DNA from: Ophiobolus disseminans | Lineage: Eukaryota > Ascomycota > Dothideomycetes > Pleosporales > Phaeosphaeriaceae | DNA length: 64,000 nt | Assembly (NCBI GenBank): GCA_010093685.1 | Contig: MU006220.1 | Coordinates: forward strand, 1,271,502-1,335,501 | Reading direction: 5' to 3' | Shown here: piece after piece, positions 23,396 to 33,457 of the stretch | How positions within the stretch are numbered: position 1 is the first letter of the stretch | Layout of the letters: the number at the start of each line of letters is the position of its first letter | The notes under the pieces: generated by a model | What the model saw: only the letters and a program-made list of their open reading frames with translations | What the model was told of the DNA's origin: nothing | Database searches by the model: none | Translations under genes and position numbers: made by a program

Positions 23396-24220
23396 TTGTA
23401 CAGCGATAGGAAGAACGACGAAAAAAGAGTGTGTGACTTGAATGTGGATAAAGTCAGGGAGCTTGAGGAGGATTACCATGTGTTCCACGATATCTTCTGG
23501 GACAGGCTGATATCGGCCTTGACCAGACCTGACGTGGCTATCGGCCATGCAGGTATGGTGATTGGAATTGACACAGGCTGCTTTCACGAAACTGGGCAGC
23601 AAGATGAGGGTGCCAATGAAGATATGAACGATGAATGCTGGAATACGAACAGGGTCGCCTTCGACATCGCCCAGCTTTTCAATGATCGAGCTGAACCGGG
23701 CCACGATACCAACTTGATTCTTGAAGATGTGACGCATTGCGATATAGGGATCAGTTGTTTTAAGTCAGTCTTCGAATCCAAATCCCAAGGCCGCACCCAG
23801 GTCGGGTTCTCGGGACGGAGAACAACCATCGATCCAGGGGATTTCACTCGAACCCATGAGATTGACACGGTCATAAAGGAGGGTGACTTGAATTTTCTAA
23901 CACAGTTCGGACTCGCGCACATTGACGAAAATTCGTTTGTCATTGCAGTCAATACGACGTTCAACCTCCGACAGATCTTCGCCGACTTCGCCAAAGCAAT
24001 GCCAAACGGTGGGCCAGTGGGTATACTGTGCAGAAAAATTGAAGGCGACGGTATCGAAGACGTGGACGACCTGGATCCATCCAGCATCAACTTGCTGGCG
24101 TACAGGGAGAGGTGCGTGGAGATTGACATTGGGGACGACACAGGGTTGGCCATCTATCTGAGGAGGGACGAACCAAGGAGCAACTTAGCCCGTGAACCAT
24201 TCATATCGAGAACGTTCTAG
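23396..24220 (+). CDS. Open reading frame of 274 codons, uncertain
   Basis: A long uninterrupted frame encoding an acidic protein with many Asp/Glu-Val/Ile-Asp runs (IEGDGIEDVDDLD, EEDYHVFHDIFWD). From memory its style resembles ORFs deposited as NAD-specific glutamate dehydrogenase of the PF10712 type, a family widely suspected of being antisense translations of other conserved genes. It has none of the real GDH catalytic motifs. The opposite strand is also nearly open in two frames (23584-24153 and 23294-23737), which fits a sense/antisense overlap. A TATA/CCAAT pair lies upstream on this strand. Either this is a real gene of unknown function or a shadow of a minus-strand gene that I could not identify. 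Confidence 0.35.
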   Translation: MYSDRKNDEKRVCDLNVDKVRELEEDYHVFHDIFWDRLISALTRPDVAIGHAGMVIGIDTGCFHETGQQDEGANEDMNDECWNTNRVAFDIAQLFNDRAEPGHDTNLILEDVTHCDIGISCFKSVFESKSQGRTQVGFSGRRTTIDPGDFTRTHEIDTVIKEGDLNFLTQFGLAHIDENSFVIAVNTTFNLRQIFADFAKAMPNGGPVGILCRKIEGDGIEDVDDLDPSSINLLAYRERCVEIDIGDDTGLAIYLRRDEPRSNLAREPFISRTF

Positions 24221-24547
24221 CAAGATAGGAACCATCAAGTATGCCAATCTCTCAAAGCCACTTTTCTGGGTTGTGATGTATCGCCACATTCGAGCCGCTA
24301 ATTCAGGTTAAATCCGAAGCAGTAGATACCGGACGATGTATTATTCTCTCGCGCACATGCTCAGACCAGTGAAGATCCGGTGCCTTACGGACATGTGGTG
24401 TAGATGCCGCCATGTCCCCAGCGTGCGCGTTGTTGAAGGAAAGGTCCTCGGCTGCGGTTGGCAGATTTTGCTCAGCGACCTGCTTAGTCACCCGCGCTAA
24501 CATGAAGCTAAGACTTTCTTCCCAACTCACTTTTCTGCACGCACGCC

Positions 24548-26358
24548 ATGGACACTCTCGACAACACCGACTGGGATGTGCTGATTGTCGGCACCGGTCT
24601 GCAGCAGTCGCTGCTTGCCATGTAAGAACCTCCTGTACTGTGCATGTACATACGCGATCTGACTGACGCAGCATGTGAAGAGCACTGTCGCGCTCGGATA
24701 AGAAGATCCTCCATATCGACGAGAATGACTACTACGGTGGTGCCGAGGCTGCATTTAGTCTGCAGGAAGCTGACGGGTGGGCTCGGCGAATGAATGAAGG
24801 TAAAGACTACCATAATGCCTCAATAGTCGCGCTCGCTAACGTCACAAAGCTCCAGATACTGCTGCCTTCTCAAACGTAATCATCACCAAGCCTGAGGCTG
24901 CCGATGACAGCTCTAAACCGGCATTGTCCTCCTCACGAGCGTATAGCTTGGCGCTTAGCCCACAGCTCATATACGCTCGCTCATCGCTCCTCCAACATCT
25001 CGTCTCCTCTCGAGTCTATCGCCAGCTCGACTTCCTTGCTGTCGGTAGCTGGTGGGTGTACGCTCCAGGCATTGGGAATGAAACCTCGGCATCTGAGGGT
25101 GGTGCACAGCTTGGAAGACTGCTGAAGGTGCCAAATGGAAGGGAGGACGTCTTCCAGGACCACGATCTCGACTTCAAAGCCAAACGCGCGTTGATGAAGT
25201 TCTTGCGCTTCATTGGTGACTACGAAGAGCAGCTCGAGGTTTGGGAGGAACATCGCCAAACACCGTTCCCCACATTCTTGTCGCAGCAGTTCAAGGTCCC
25301 GACCGCTCTGCAAGGACCGTTACTCGCCCTGACCCTTTCGCCGTCGCCGTCAGGCCAAACAACCACCGAGTACGCTCTGCCCCGCATCGCGAGACATCTC
25401 CGGTCTATCGGCATATTTGGTGCTGGCTTCGGCGCTGTCATACCCAAGTGGGGTGGCTTGGCTGAATTAAGCCAGGTCGCATGCCGCGCTGGTGCTGTCG
25501 GTGGAGGAGTTTATATCCTTGGAAAAGGACTATCCTCCGAGGCTGCAGAGATAACGGAGAGTGGCACCAAGCTTCGCCTGAAAGACGGTGAAGTTGTCAC
25601 TGCGAAGTGGATCGTAGGCGGAAGCTCCTCCACTACGCCTGAAGACGCGTGCTGCAAGTCAATAAGCATTGTCTCGTCTTCACTCGGGCCACTGTTCCCG
25701 CCTATCGCTGAAGGAGCACCAACCCCAGCTGCGGCTGTAGTAGTGTTTCCATCTGGCTCTCTATCGCTGAATTCGCAAACTGAGGAGCTCCCGCCAGTGC
25801 AAATATTCGTGCATTCCAGCGACACAGGCGAGTGCCCCGCAGGTCAAAGTAAGTTAAACCTCCTCCACACTCCCTGCTGTTCTGATGATACACTTTACGA
25901 ATACTTATCTACATTGTCTGAATTTCTTTGACGATAACATCCTCTGACAAACTGATAAACGGCTTTTTACTACGCTTCTGTCGACTCATATGCTATCAGC
26001 TTCATATACTGACTGCATCCCAGGTGTTTTGTATGCTTCTACCTCGTCAAGTGGCGAGAAGGGGTTTGAACTCCTTGGCAAAGCTGTCAACACTCTTCTG
26101 GCGACTGTCGACATCTCTCCATCACCAAACCTGCTTTGGTCCTTACAATATCAGCAACGGCCGACGTCAGGTACAGACCTTATACCTGCTGAACCTAATG
26201 GCCACCTTCTGCGGTTTCCACCCGCTTCATTAGATCTCGCCTTCGATGACTCGATGTTCGTCCATGTCAAGGAAGTGTGGGAGAAGGTTGTGGGTAATGA
26301 TGGTGGCGAGTTTCTGGTCTTCCAGGATAGGGAAGCATACGATGACAACGAAGAATGA
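24548..26358 (+). CDS. mrs6: Rab escort protein (Rab geranylgeranyltransferase component A)
   Basis: Four exons, 24548-24621, 24681-24799, 24850-25848 and 26024-26358, join in frame to 508 aa; introns are 59, 50 and 175 nt. The N-terminus WDVLIVGTGLQQSLLAIALS...KKILHIDENDYYGG is the GDI/REP dinucleotide-fold signature (residues 9-48). Further matches are the DLDFKAKRALMKFLRF segment (about residue 170) and GAVIPKWGGLAELSQVACR (about 270), a region conserved in REP/GDI proteins. The length and the C-terminal extension fit REP (yeast Mrs6) better than Rab GDI. The protein presents newly made Rab GTPases to the geranylgeranyl transferase and delivers them to membranes. Start is the first ATG of the frame. 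The third intron is three times longer than the others, so a small missed exon there cannot be excluded. Confidence 0.88.
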
Positions 26359-26488
26359 CCACGCACTATACAGTATTTAGAAATTACATTACACTATACA
26401 TGCCAGTGCCTATGCCATACGAATGACTTGCAATAACTTCATCGTGTCAAACAGTTGAAGTATATTAAAAAGAGAAGTAAGATAGTCT

Positions 26489-27865
26489 CTAAATCCCAAA
26501 CCTATCTCCGTCGGTCATCTCACCCAGAGACTCATACCCACTCCCCTCCCACCCCTTCTCAGACAACCACCTCCTAGCCCCCTTCTTCGGCTCACCCACC
26601 CACCTCTTCCCCTGCGGCTTGGGCGTCCCATCCCCATGCTCATGACACCCACCGGGCTTCAAATCCCCCCCATTACAATCATCACTCGCACAATTCCAGC
26701 TCCTCACACGATTATCAAACCTCCTACCCCTCATATTCTTCGTCCCGGGCCACCTAATCCAGTCGGCCTTCCCCCCACAATCCGTGTTCTCGAAAAACCG
26801 ACACAATTGACCTTTGTCGGGGCGAATGGAGGATATCTGTCCCGCCATATCGGACGGCAGATTGAAGCATTTGTTGGTGACTTCGCGGAAGTAGACGCAT
26901 TTCCCGTGCTCGTGGTCGAAATTGATGTTGTTGCACATCCAGACGTCGCCGGGTTCGGCTTCGAGGGCGTAGACGCGTGCTTTAGGTTTGTCGTCGGGTT
27001 TGGGCTCGTCGGGCTTTTTGGAGGGTTCCGGGGGTGGGGAGGTGGATGAGGAGGGTATAGTGGAGGGGGGTATGGTGGAGGAGGGTATGGTGGAGGAGGG
27101 TATGGTGGAGGAGGGTATGGTGGAGGAGGGTATGGTGGAGGAGGGTATGGTGGAGGAGGGTATGGTGGAGGAGGGTATAGGGGAGGATGGAGCTGCCGAA
27201 GAGGAGGGAACTGCAGAAGATGGAGCTGCTGAGGATGAGGCAGCAGCCGACAAAGTTAACGTAGGCAGCACCACCGAAGACGGCTGGACGGATGGAGCTG
27301 GCACTACAGACGAAGGTACCGCTTGCGAAGCCGGAAGGTTGCTTTGTATCTGAGACGAAGCTGCCGGAAGGTTGCTCTGTGCCGGAGACGGCGCAGGCGA
27401 GTTATTGGGTGACGGCGAGGCAGCTGTTGCTTGCGATGCGCCGCTGGGGACAACACCGGGGGTATTACTTGGATTTACTCCTGGGGTTGCACTAGGGTTT
27501 ACACCTGGAGTCGCGCTGGGGTTTACACCTGGAGTCGCGCTGGGGTTTACACTTGGAGCATTGCTGCCAACTACGCTTGGAGTTGCACCAGGCAACACAC
27601 CAGGAGTGTTACTCGGCCCCACCCCGGGCGTTATAATCGTGCCAGGAGTCATGGCAGTTGGTGGTTGACCTGATTTTACGCAGGCGTAGAACATGACGGC
27701 ACTGCCTTGGACGATGCCGGCTACGCTGGTGCCCACTTGCCCGCCTGAGCAGTCAAGTGTGGGCTTGAGTGTGAGCCATGATACAGAGCCTGTGATGACT
27801 GGTGTAGTGACTTGAGCTTGGGCGTGTGCGAAGATGAAGGCGGAAAGAAGGACGAATTGCAACAT
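26489..27865 (-). CDS. Secreted Ser/Pro/Thr-rich repeat protein
   Basis: 458 aa from the ATG at 27865, which begins a clear signal peptide (MLQFVLLSAFIFAHAQA, cleavage near residue 18). The open frame extends upstream to 28132, but that part is probably leader. After a short Cys-containing domain (residues about 20-75) come proline-glycine repeats (PSATPGVN type, about 100-140), then SSTIP pentapeptide repeats (about 230-270). These are followed by a Lys/Pro linker and a Cys-rich C-terminal domain (about 300-400) with C...CRFFENTDCGG and DNRVRSWNC, which looks like a small crystallin-like extracellular fold. There is no GPI-type C-terminus. It is probably an O-glycosylated cell-wall or extracellular protein; exact role unknown. 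Repeat number in the coding minisatellites could vary between strains. Confidence 0.82.
   Translation of the reverse strand: MLQFVLLSAFIFAHAQAQVTTPVITGSVSWLTLKPTLDCSGGQVGTSVAGIVQGSAVMFYACVKSGQPPTAMTPGTIITPGVGPSNTPGVLPGATPSVVGSNAPSVNPSATPGVNPSATPGVNPSATPGVNPSNTPGVVPSGASQATAASPSPNNSPAPSPAQSNLPAASSQIQSNLPASQAVPSSVVPAPSVQPSSVVLPTLTLSAAASSSAAPSSAVPSSSAAPSSPIPSSTIPSSTIPSSTIPSSTIPSSTIPSSTIPSSTIPPSTIPSSSTSPPPEPSKKPDEPKPDDKPKARVYALEAEPGDVWMCNNINFDHEHGKCVYFREVTNKCFNLPSDMAGQISSIRPDKGQLCRFFENTDCGGKADWIRWPGTKNMRGRRFDNRVRSWNCASDDCNGGDLKPGGCHEHGDGTPKPQGKRWVGEPKKGARRWLSEKGWEGSGYESLGEMTDGDRFGI
27050..27184 (-). repeat. 15-bp coding minisatellite (SSTIP)n
   Basis: About eight to nine near-identical copies of a 15-bp unit (plus strand GGTATGGTGGAGGAG) in tandem inside the secreted-protein gene, encoding (S/P)STIP pentapeptides. 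Outer copies carry single changes and inner ones are identical, suggesting recent slippage. Confidence 0.9.
27470..27565 (-). repeat. 30-bp coding repeat (PSATPGVN)
   Basis: Three to four copies of a 30-bp unit (plus strand TTTACACCTGGAGTCGCGCT...), encoding NPSATPGV repeats, with more diverged copies on both sides. In frame with the secreted-protein gene. Confidence 0.85.
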
Positions 27866-28120
27866 AGTTGGTGAAGAAGCAATGAAGTAATTGTAGTGGT
27901 AAGCTATAGCTCCACTTGAGAAGATTAAGTGTGTACTGTACTGTTTCCGAGTTAAATGATCAACGGGCGTGGAGGTACAATAATAAGATGGTACTTTTAT
28001 CAGTGTTGGGAAGCGGTTCTTCAGAGTCTCGGGGTGGTGAACAAAGGTGTGGAGATTGGAAGACAATGGAGTGGCAAAAGGACAGAGCTGGGAAACTACG
28101 GCTTTGTGTGCGACTGAGAT

Positions 28121-28188
28121 ACAACAAAGCATTCTCCTTGTTATCGCAGGTAGGACAACAAAGCATTGTCCTTGTCATCGCAGGTAGG
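28121..28188. repeat. 34-bp tandem duplication
   Basis: Two adjacent 34-bp copies starting ACAACAAAGCATT, differing at two bases, with the first bases of a third copy after 28188. It lies in the leader/intergenic region between the secreted-protein gene and the aminotransferase gene. Confidence 0.85.
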
Positions 28189-28334
28189 ACAACAACATTG
28201 TTCCTCTGTCCTTCTCCTTAGTACTGCTGGTATTGAAACCAACTTCCGCGCCTGATCGTTCCGCTGAAGGTCAACATCACAAGACATACGTCAACGAACT
28301 CACAATGTTTTATTGATTCCGCAGTTCTGATCGT

Positions 28335-29792
28335 CTATTCTTGGATGTACTTCTTCAACCCTCGCAGCCGCTCCATGGCTGTTTCAAGGACGTCGTCGTT
28401 CTTGCAGACTGCAAATCGTAGCCAGTCCTCGACGATGTGGGCGTTGCCTGGAGTAAAGAATTCGGTCGGGGGTATCGCTGCCACACCAATTTCCTTGATC
28501 AAGAACCAGCTGAGCTTGAAGTCCCGTGGTCGCTCTGCGACATGCGGCGGGAAATCGTAAATTTCTGGTAATTTGACCTTGGCCATGTTGACCAAGACGA
28601 AGTACCCGCCCTCCGGGTCAGAGTATGGCAAGTTGAGCTCGTCGAAGATGGCAGTGAACTTCTCGATCTTGCCTTTCATTTCCTTCTTCGATTCTTCCCA
28701 GAAGTTGTGTGCGTCGGCTTGTTCAAAGCCTATGGCCATCGCTTCTTGTAGAGGCGATACGCTGCTGAAGCAGATACGAGTATGTGCTGCGCTGACGTAT
28801 TTGATGAGATGCTCAGGGCCGATGAGCCAGCCTACTCTCCAACCCGTCGCATAGAAGTTCTTACCGCCTGAGCCTACTGTCAGAGTGAGTTTGGCGATCT
28901 CGGGTGACAGGGTGGCGACGCGCGTAAATGGCACATAGTAGAGGCGATCGTAGACCTCGTCCGACAGAATGATGATGTTGTGCTTCACACAGATATCACC
29001 AATAGCCTGTAATTCCTCTTTGGAAAAAACCTTGCCAATAGGGTTGTGCGGGGAATTGAGGACAATCATGCGCGTCTTTGGGGTTATCGCTGCCTCGAAC
29101 TCCTTGATGTCTAAGGTCCATTCCGACGCTGACGTGGTCTTGGTTGAGCCATGCTTCGGTGGGTGCATGGGCACATAGACCACTTTCCCGCCAGGCATCT
29201 CGATGTTGCTGATGTATTGGTCGAAGAAAGGCTCAAACACAATGACCTCGTCGCCCTGCTCGAGAAAACCCATGAAGGCACTGAGAATGCCCTCATTTGC
29301 GCCTGTTGTGATTGTGACCTCCTTGTCTGGATCTAGGGTGCGACCGAAGAAGGGCGAGTAGGCGTCGGCAATGGCCTTCTTCAATCGCGGGCGGCCCTTG
29401 GTGGGCGAGTACTGATTGCAATCTACTTGGTCGAGAGCCGACTTCGCAGCGTCGAGTACGAACTTTGGAGGGTTGTAGCCAAAGAAACCTTGGCCCATGT
29501 TGACGATGGGCTGAACCGGCGAAGCTGCCGCTGCTTCATTGACGATAGACCTGACATGGTAAGTTTTTGTTACTTGCATTGAACATCAGTCAACCTACCA
29601 GACATCTTGCCTTTGGCCTGTAACCCTTGCTGCTGGCTTGAAAGGGTCCTCCCGCCGTGTGGTCGCTGACATGGCTCGAATAGTGGGGTGCCGAGGTCTT
29701 GATATCTTGACTGCTCGCGGGAAGATGTTTCTAGAGAATGTCACGACACTCTGCATTCCGAGCAACGGAAGAGTAAGAGTTGAGAGGATCAC
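28335..29792 (-). CDS. bna3: Kynurenine aminotransferase / kynurenine-oxoglutarate transaminase
   Basis: Two exons, 29792-29599 and 29550-28335, with a 48-nt intron, give 469 aa; the splice restores GQRQDVWSIVNEAAAA. A fold type I aminotransferase: NMGQGFFGYNPP (about residue 84), LNSPHNPIGK (about 229-238), ILSDEVYDRLYY (about 259-270), PLP lysine in SGGKNFYATGWRVGW (K295 by my count), and the C-terminal Arg in LRFAVCKND. The sequence is close to fungal Bna3 and mammalian KAT proteins, which convert kynurenine to kynurenic acid. The first 40 residues are basic and Ser-rich with MQSVVTFSRNIFPRAV, like a mitochondrial presequence. Internal Met13 and Met41 (MSATTRRE) could give a cytosolic form. 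Divergent from the MGS1 gene across 147 bp. Confidence 0.92.
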
Positions 29793-29939
29793 AATAATTA
29801 CTAGTCATGGTTCTCGAATTGCGTGCTCCAAAGTACAGTCCGGGGTATGCCGTCACCAAGCGGACCGACCGAACTTGGGCCGATAGCGGCCTCGCGTTAC
29901 CTGCGCGTCGCGTAAATTGGTCGACCACTCAACTCCGAC
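29793..29939. promoter_or_regulatory. Bidirectional promoter bna3/mgs1
   Basis: Only 147 bp separate the two start codons of these divergent genes, so both 5' leaders and core promoters must lie here or overlap the neighbouring transcript. No TATA box stands out. Confidence 0.6.
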
Positions 29940-31556
29940 ATGATTGAGTGTCCCATCTGCAGCAAACCCGTAAAGGACAGCAAGATCAACGAACACATCG
30001 ACAGCAACTGCACAGAGCATCTTTTTGAGCAGGAGCCGGCGAATACGCCAAACCCAGGCAAGACACACAGCTTCTTCGCGCCAGGCACCCGCAAGACCCC
30101 GTCTGCAACACAGAAGAATGGCCATCCCACGTCGTCACCACCGCTGCCGCAAGCAACGCAGTGCATAGCCGAGCGGCCCAAGACACCGCCCCCGGGTACA
30201 AAGCGACCATTCGATGCAGCAACGGAAGCACCGACGAATGGCGATGTCTCGCCAACAGCGCCCAAGCGGGCACGGCGGATGAAGGCAGTGGAAGATGCCA
30301 TGCCGCTAGCAGAGCGCATGCGACCGACCTCGTTGGATGATGTATGCGGTCAAGAGCTTGTCGGGCCAGATGGCATGCTAAGAGCCATGATCAATGAAGG
30401 CAAGCTGCCCTCCTTGGTGCTATGGGGACGGCCTGGCACGGGGAAGACGACTATTGCTCGCCTGATCGCGAACACATCCGGTTCGCGGTTTGTTGAAATC
30501 AACAGCACGAGCACCAAGTTGGAGGAAGTCAGGAGGATCTTTGCTGAGAGCATGAAGGAGCTGCAGCTCACAGGAAGGAAGACCATCGTCTTCTGCGACG
30601 AGCTTCATCGCTTCTCCAAGACGCAGCAGGATGCCTTTCTGGGACCAGTCGAGTCGGGGACGATTACCCTGATCGCTGCTACCACCGAAAACCCGTCCTT
30701 CAAGGTCATATCCGCCCTCCTATCGCGCTGTCGAACCTTCACCCTCGACGACCTCAAGGAGCCAGATCTGGTGCGCATACTCGAGAGAGCAGTCGCATCT
30801 GAGAATTGCACTTCACCACTTCTCGATAAAGACATGTTGCACTACTTTGCCCGCTTCAGCGACGGCGATGCACGCACGGCTCTGAACCTCTTGGATCTAG
30901 CCATGAATCTGTCAAAGAACCCTGACATGACAAAGGAGAAGATCCAGCAGAGTCTCACCAAGACACTAGTGTACGACCGCGCCGGCGATCAGCACTACGA
31001 CACCATATCCGCACTACACAAATCGATAAGAGGCTCGGACGCAGATGCAGCGCTCTACTACCTAGCACGCATGCTCGAGTCTGGCGAAGACCCACGCTAC
31101 ATCGCGCGCCGGCTCATCGTCGTAGCATCCGAAGACGTCGGGTTGGCCGACAACACTCTCCTATCCCTCGCAACCGCCACTTACTCGGCCTGCGAGAAGA
31201 TCGGGATGCCCGAATGCCGCATCAACCTCGCCCACGCCGTGACCGCCTTGTCCCTCGCGCCCAAATCCACCCGCGCCTACCGTGGCCTCAACAATGCGAT
31301 GGATGCGCTGAAGGAGCCGGGGATAGCTGCGCTGCCGATACCACACCACCTGCGCAATGCGCCGACCAAGCTCATGAAGGATATGGGCTATGGCGAGAAT
31401 TATAAATACAACCCGAACTACTTGGATGGCAAGGTCAAGCAGGAGTATCTGCCCGACGATTTGCGTGGACGGAAGTTCTTGGAGGATGTGGATCTAGGTC
31501 TCAAAGTAGATCCTGATCTACTCGAGGAAGACGAGTTGATGCCTGAAGTTGATTAA
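29940..31556 (+). CDS. mgs1: MGS1/WRNIP1-type AAA+ ATPase (replication-fork maintenance)
   Basis: Intronless, 538 aa. The N-terminus is a UBZ4 ubiquitin-binding zinc finger (C4, C7, H19, C24: ECPICSKPV...HIDSNC). A Pro-rich linker follows, then the MgsA-type AAA+ core. Walker A is GRPGTGKTT (residues 163-171), Walker B is FCDELHRF (D220, E221), sensor 1 lies in AATTENPSF, and sensor 2/arginine is around LLSRCRTFTL. The C-terminal MgsA tetramerisation domain (SEDVGLADNTLL to NYLDGKVKQEYLPDDLRG) is complete. Yeast Mgs1 and human WRNIP1 act with ubiquitinated PCNA at stalled forks. Start is the first ATG and places the zinc finger at the extreme N-terminus, as in the family. All key residues are present. 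Confidence 0.96.
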   Translation: MIECPICSKPVKDSKINEHIDSNCTEHLFEQEPANTPNPGKTHSFFAPGTRKTPSATQKNGHPTSSPPLPQATQCIAERPKTPPPGTKRPFDAATEAPTNGDVSPTAPKRARRMKAVEDAMPLAERMRPTSLDDVCGQELVGPDGMLRAMINEGKLPSLVLWGRPGTGKTTIARLIANTSGSRFVEINSTSTKLEEVRRIFAESMKELQLTGRKTIVFCDELHRFSKTQQDAFLGPVESGTITLIAATTENPSFKVISALLSRCRTFTLDDLKEPDLVRILERAVASENCTSPLLDKDMLHYFARFSDGDARTALNLLDLAMNLSKNPDMTKEKIQQSLTKTLVYDRAGDQHYDTISALHKSIRGSDADAALYYLARMLESGEDPRYIARRLIVVASEDVGLADNTLLSLATATYSACEKIGMPECRINLAHAVTALSLAPKSTRAYRGLNNAMDALKEPGIAALPIPHHLRNAPTKLMKDMGYGENYKYNPNYLDGKVKQEYLPDDLRGRKFLEDVDLGLKVDPDLLEEDELMPEVD

Positions 31557-32371
31557 GCATTGCACATAAGTCCGAGGTTTTGTATACCAAGCAGACTTGA
31601 GATTGTGTTTTATATACCAGCGAATATGATACCCCCACCCGCGCTCACGCATCTCTTCCCTAGCCATGTTCCCCGGAAAGGAACAACCCCGTGCTATGGT
31701 CAGCATATCATCAAACCCCCTGCTGACGAATAACACTCGGTCCGCCAACGCCTCAATATACAACCCCTGTGAATCTATTCTGTTCGTGCCTGACAAACAA
31801 AACGAACGGCGGCCTTACGCTAAGTTATGCTGACGCGCACGTACGATGTCTAAATACCGAGGTGCACCTCACCTCGACTTCTCAACAACAGTCCAACACA
31901 ACTCAACTCGTCAGGTCAAAAAGCTGTTTACAGCCTTACTATTCAAAGACCGTCCACCCCTACGACAACTATGTTCGACACAGCGACGATATTCATCATA
32001 TGCTTCTTCATCGCTAGCTCGTATTTCGGACACAGGTTGCTGCATCGCGTTATTAAGACGCCGGCGCAGTATATTCGGCTGGAGAGTGTGGAGAGGTGAA
32101 GGGAGCGGGGAGCGAGGCAGATGAGTGAGCAAAGTAAAAGTGATGAATATGGGGATTGAGGAATGCTGATGGGGAGTAGGTCTGGGTGAGAGAAGAGACG
32201 ATGAGAGAAGAGACGAGACGGGAAGTGAAACAGAAATTCTTATGTGGCATTGTGTAAGCTAGCTAGGCAGATGGATGGTACATAGCAAGTTTGTTTCTGA
32301 AGTTACCATTTTTCACCTCATATGATCATGAATACACATCCTTTTCTCCGTGATCACTTTCTTGAGCAAAA
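31557..32371. other. Intergenic between convergent genes
   Basis: Three-prime flanks of mgs1 and the PHD-finger gene. No gene recognised. A purine-rich stretch with repeated GAAGAGACGA lies near 32195-32215. Confidence 0.4.
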
Positions 32372-33457
32372 CTAACCACTCTTCCGCATACTCCGCCTTT
32401 TCACCACACCCGCGCCCGTCCCAGCTCCCACCTTGCTCTTCTTCCCGCCCTTCGCAACACGCCTATTCGTCCCGGGAGCATGAATCGGCGCACAAGCCGC
32501 GCACCACCACCGAGAGGCAGGAGCCTTTTTCAGCCCAACACAGCGACCGTGGTACCACTTAACCGCACAGTCGTTGTTCTCGCAGCAGATCATGAGGTCT
32601 CCGTTGTCGGGGGAATGGCACGTGCACCAATCCTCCAGTATAGGTTGTGCGTCTTTAGTAGCAACAGGGGCCGGGTTCTGGAAAAGTTTGGGAGACGGTG
32701 TCGAGGGGAGGGATGGCGGATATGCGCCGAGAAGGGAGAAGGTGTGTGTCTTGCCCGAGGCGTCGGTATCGGAGAAGGAATGATAGCCTTCGTCGCGTAG
32801 ACGTAGTTTTGCTTCTTTCTCCAGCCACGCTTGCTCTTTGACGAATTCACCGTACTGCCAGCGCGCTTTGACGACCTGGTATCGCTGAAGGATTTCGCCC
32901 TGCTCATTCACGAGCTCGATGCTGCGTTCGAACATCCGAGCGCCCTTGTTCTGGGCGAGATATGCTACAGCGGATTGTTTCATTGCATCAGCAGCTTCAC
33001 CTGGAGATGAATATCCGCCAACGAGGAAGTTCTTGGTGTTGGTCTTGTCGTGGCACTCTAGGTCGATGACCATGCCATACTGGTCCTTTGGGCCATTGAA
33101 ATGTTGTTTTGTGAGCCAGTCGTGCTCAGGAGTCCAAATGATGTCACCAGCTTCATTATGGCCAGACGAGCGCATCAGAGCGATTTGGTAGCGTAATCGG
33201 ACTTTGCCATCGAAGCTGAGAATGTCGTAAGTCTTGGAGGTGACTTCTTTGGTTGCACCCCAATCTGGGCGTTGTCCGATCTTGTCGCCCGCATGTTCAC
33301 ACAGCTTTTCATAAGCGGAGTTGAAGTTAGTTGCCATGTGGACGAGCTGCATTTCTGCACCGGGTTCGTCAGGTTCATCTTTTTCGAAGACGCCATACTG
33401 TTTGGGTGAGTACGTATTGGGTGGAGACTGTGACTGCGGGGTCTTGTATTGCGCCAT
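32372..33457 (-). CDS. PHD-finger protein
   Basis: Single exon of 361 aa. A C-terminal PHD finger is clear: WCTCHSPDNGDLMICCENNDC...WYHGRCVGL...RWWCAACAP (about residues 282-330), with the Cys4-His-Cys3 ligands in order. Such fingers usually read histone H3 tails, so a chromatin role is likely. The tail after it is basic (KKSKVG, KRRSMRKSG), fitting DNA or nucleosome contact or a nuclear localisation signal. Residues 30-210 form an apparently folded region (LRYQIALMRSSGHNEAGDI, CHDKTNTKNFLVGGYSS) that I do not recognise. Start at 33457 is the first ATG of the frame. Open segments upstream (33680 and 33943, other frames) might be 5' exons, but I found no convincing splice. Confidence 0.82.
   Translation of the reverse strand: MAQYKTPQSQSPPNTYSPKQYGVFEKDEPDEPGAEMQLVHMATNFNSAYEKLCEHAGDKIGQRPDWGATKEVTSKTYDILSFDGKVRLRYQIALMRSSGHNEAGDIIWTPEHDWLTKQHFNGPKDQYGMVIDLECHDKTNTKNFLVGGYSSPGEAADAMKQSAVAYLAQNKGARMFERSIELVNEQGEILQRYQVVKARWQYGEFVKEQAWLEKEAKLRLRDEGYHSFSDTDASGKTHTFSLLGAYPPSLPSTPSPKLFQNPAPVATKDAQPILEDWCTCHSPDNGDLMICCENNDCAVKWYHGRCVGLKKAPASRWWCAACAPIHAPGTNRRVAKGGKKSKVGAGTGAGVVKRRSMRKSG

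Noticed and set aside
23294..24153. HSP70 gene antisense to the 274-codon ORF
   Set aside because: Antisense GDH-type ORFs are classically opposite HSP70/DnaK, but none of the three minus-strand frames shows HSP70 motifs.
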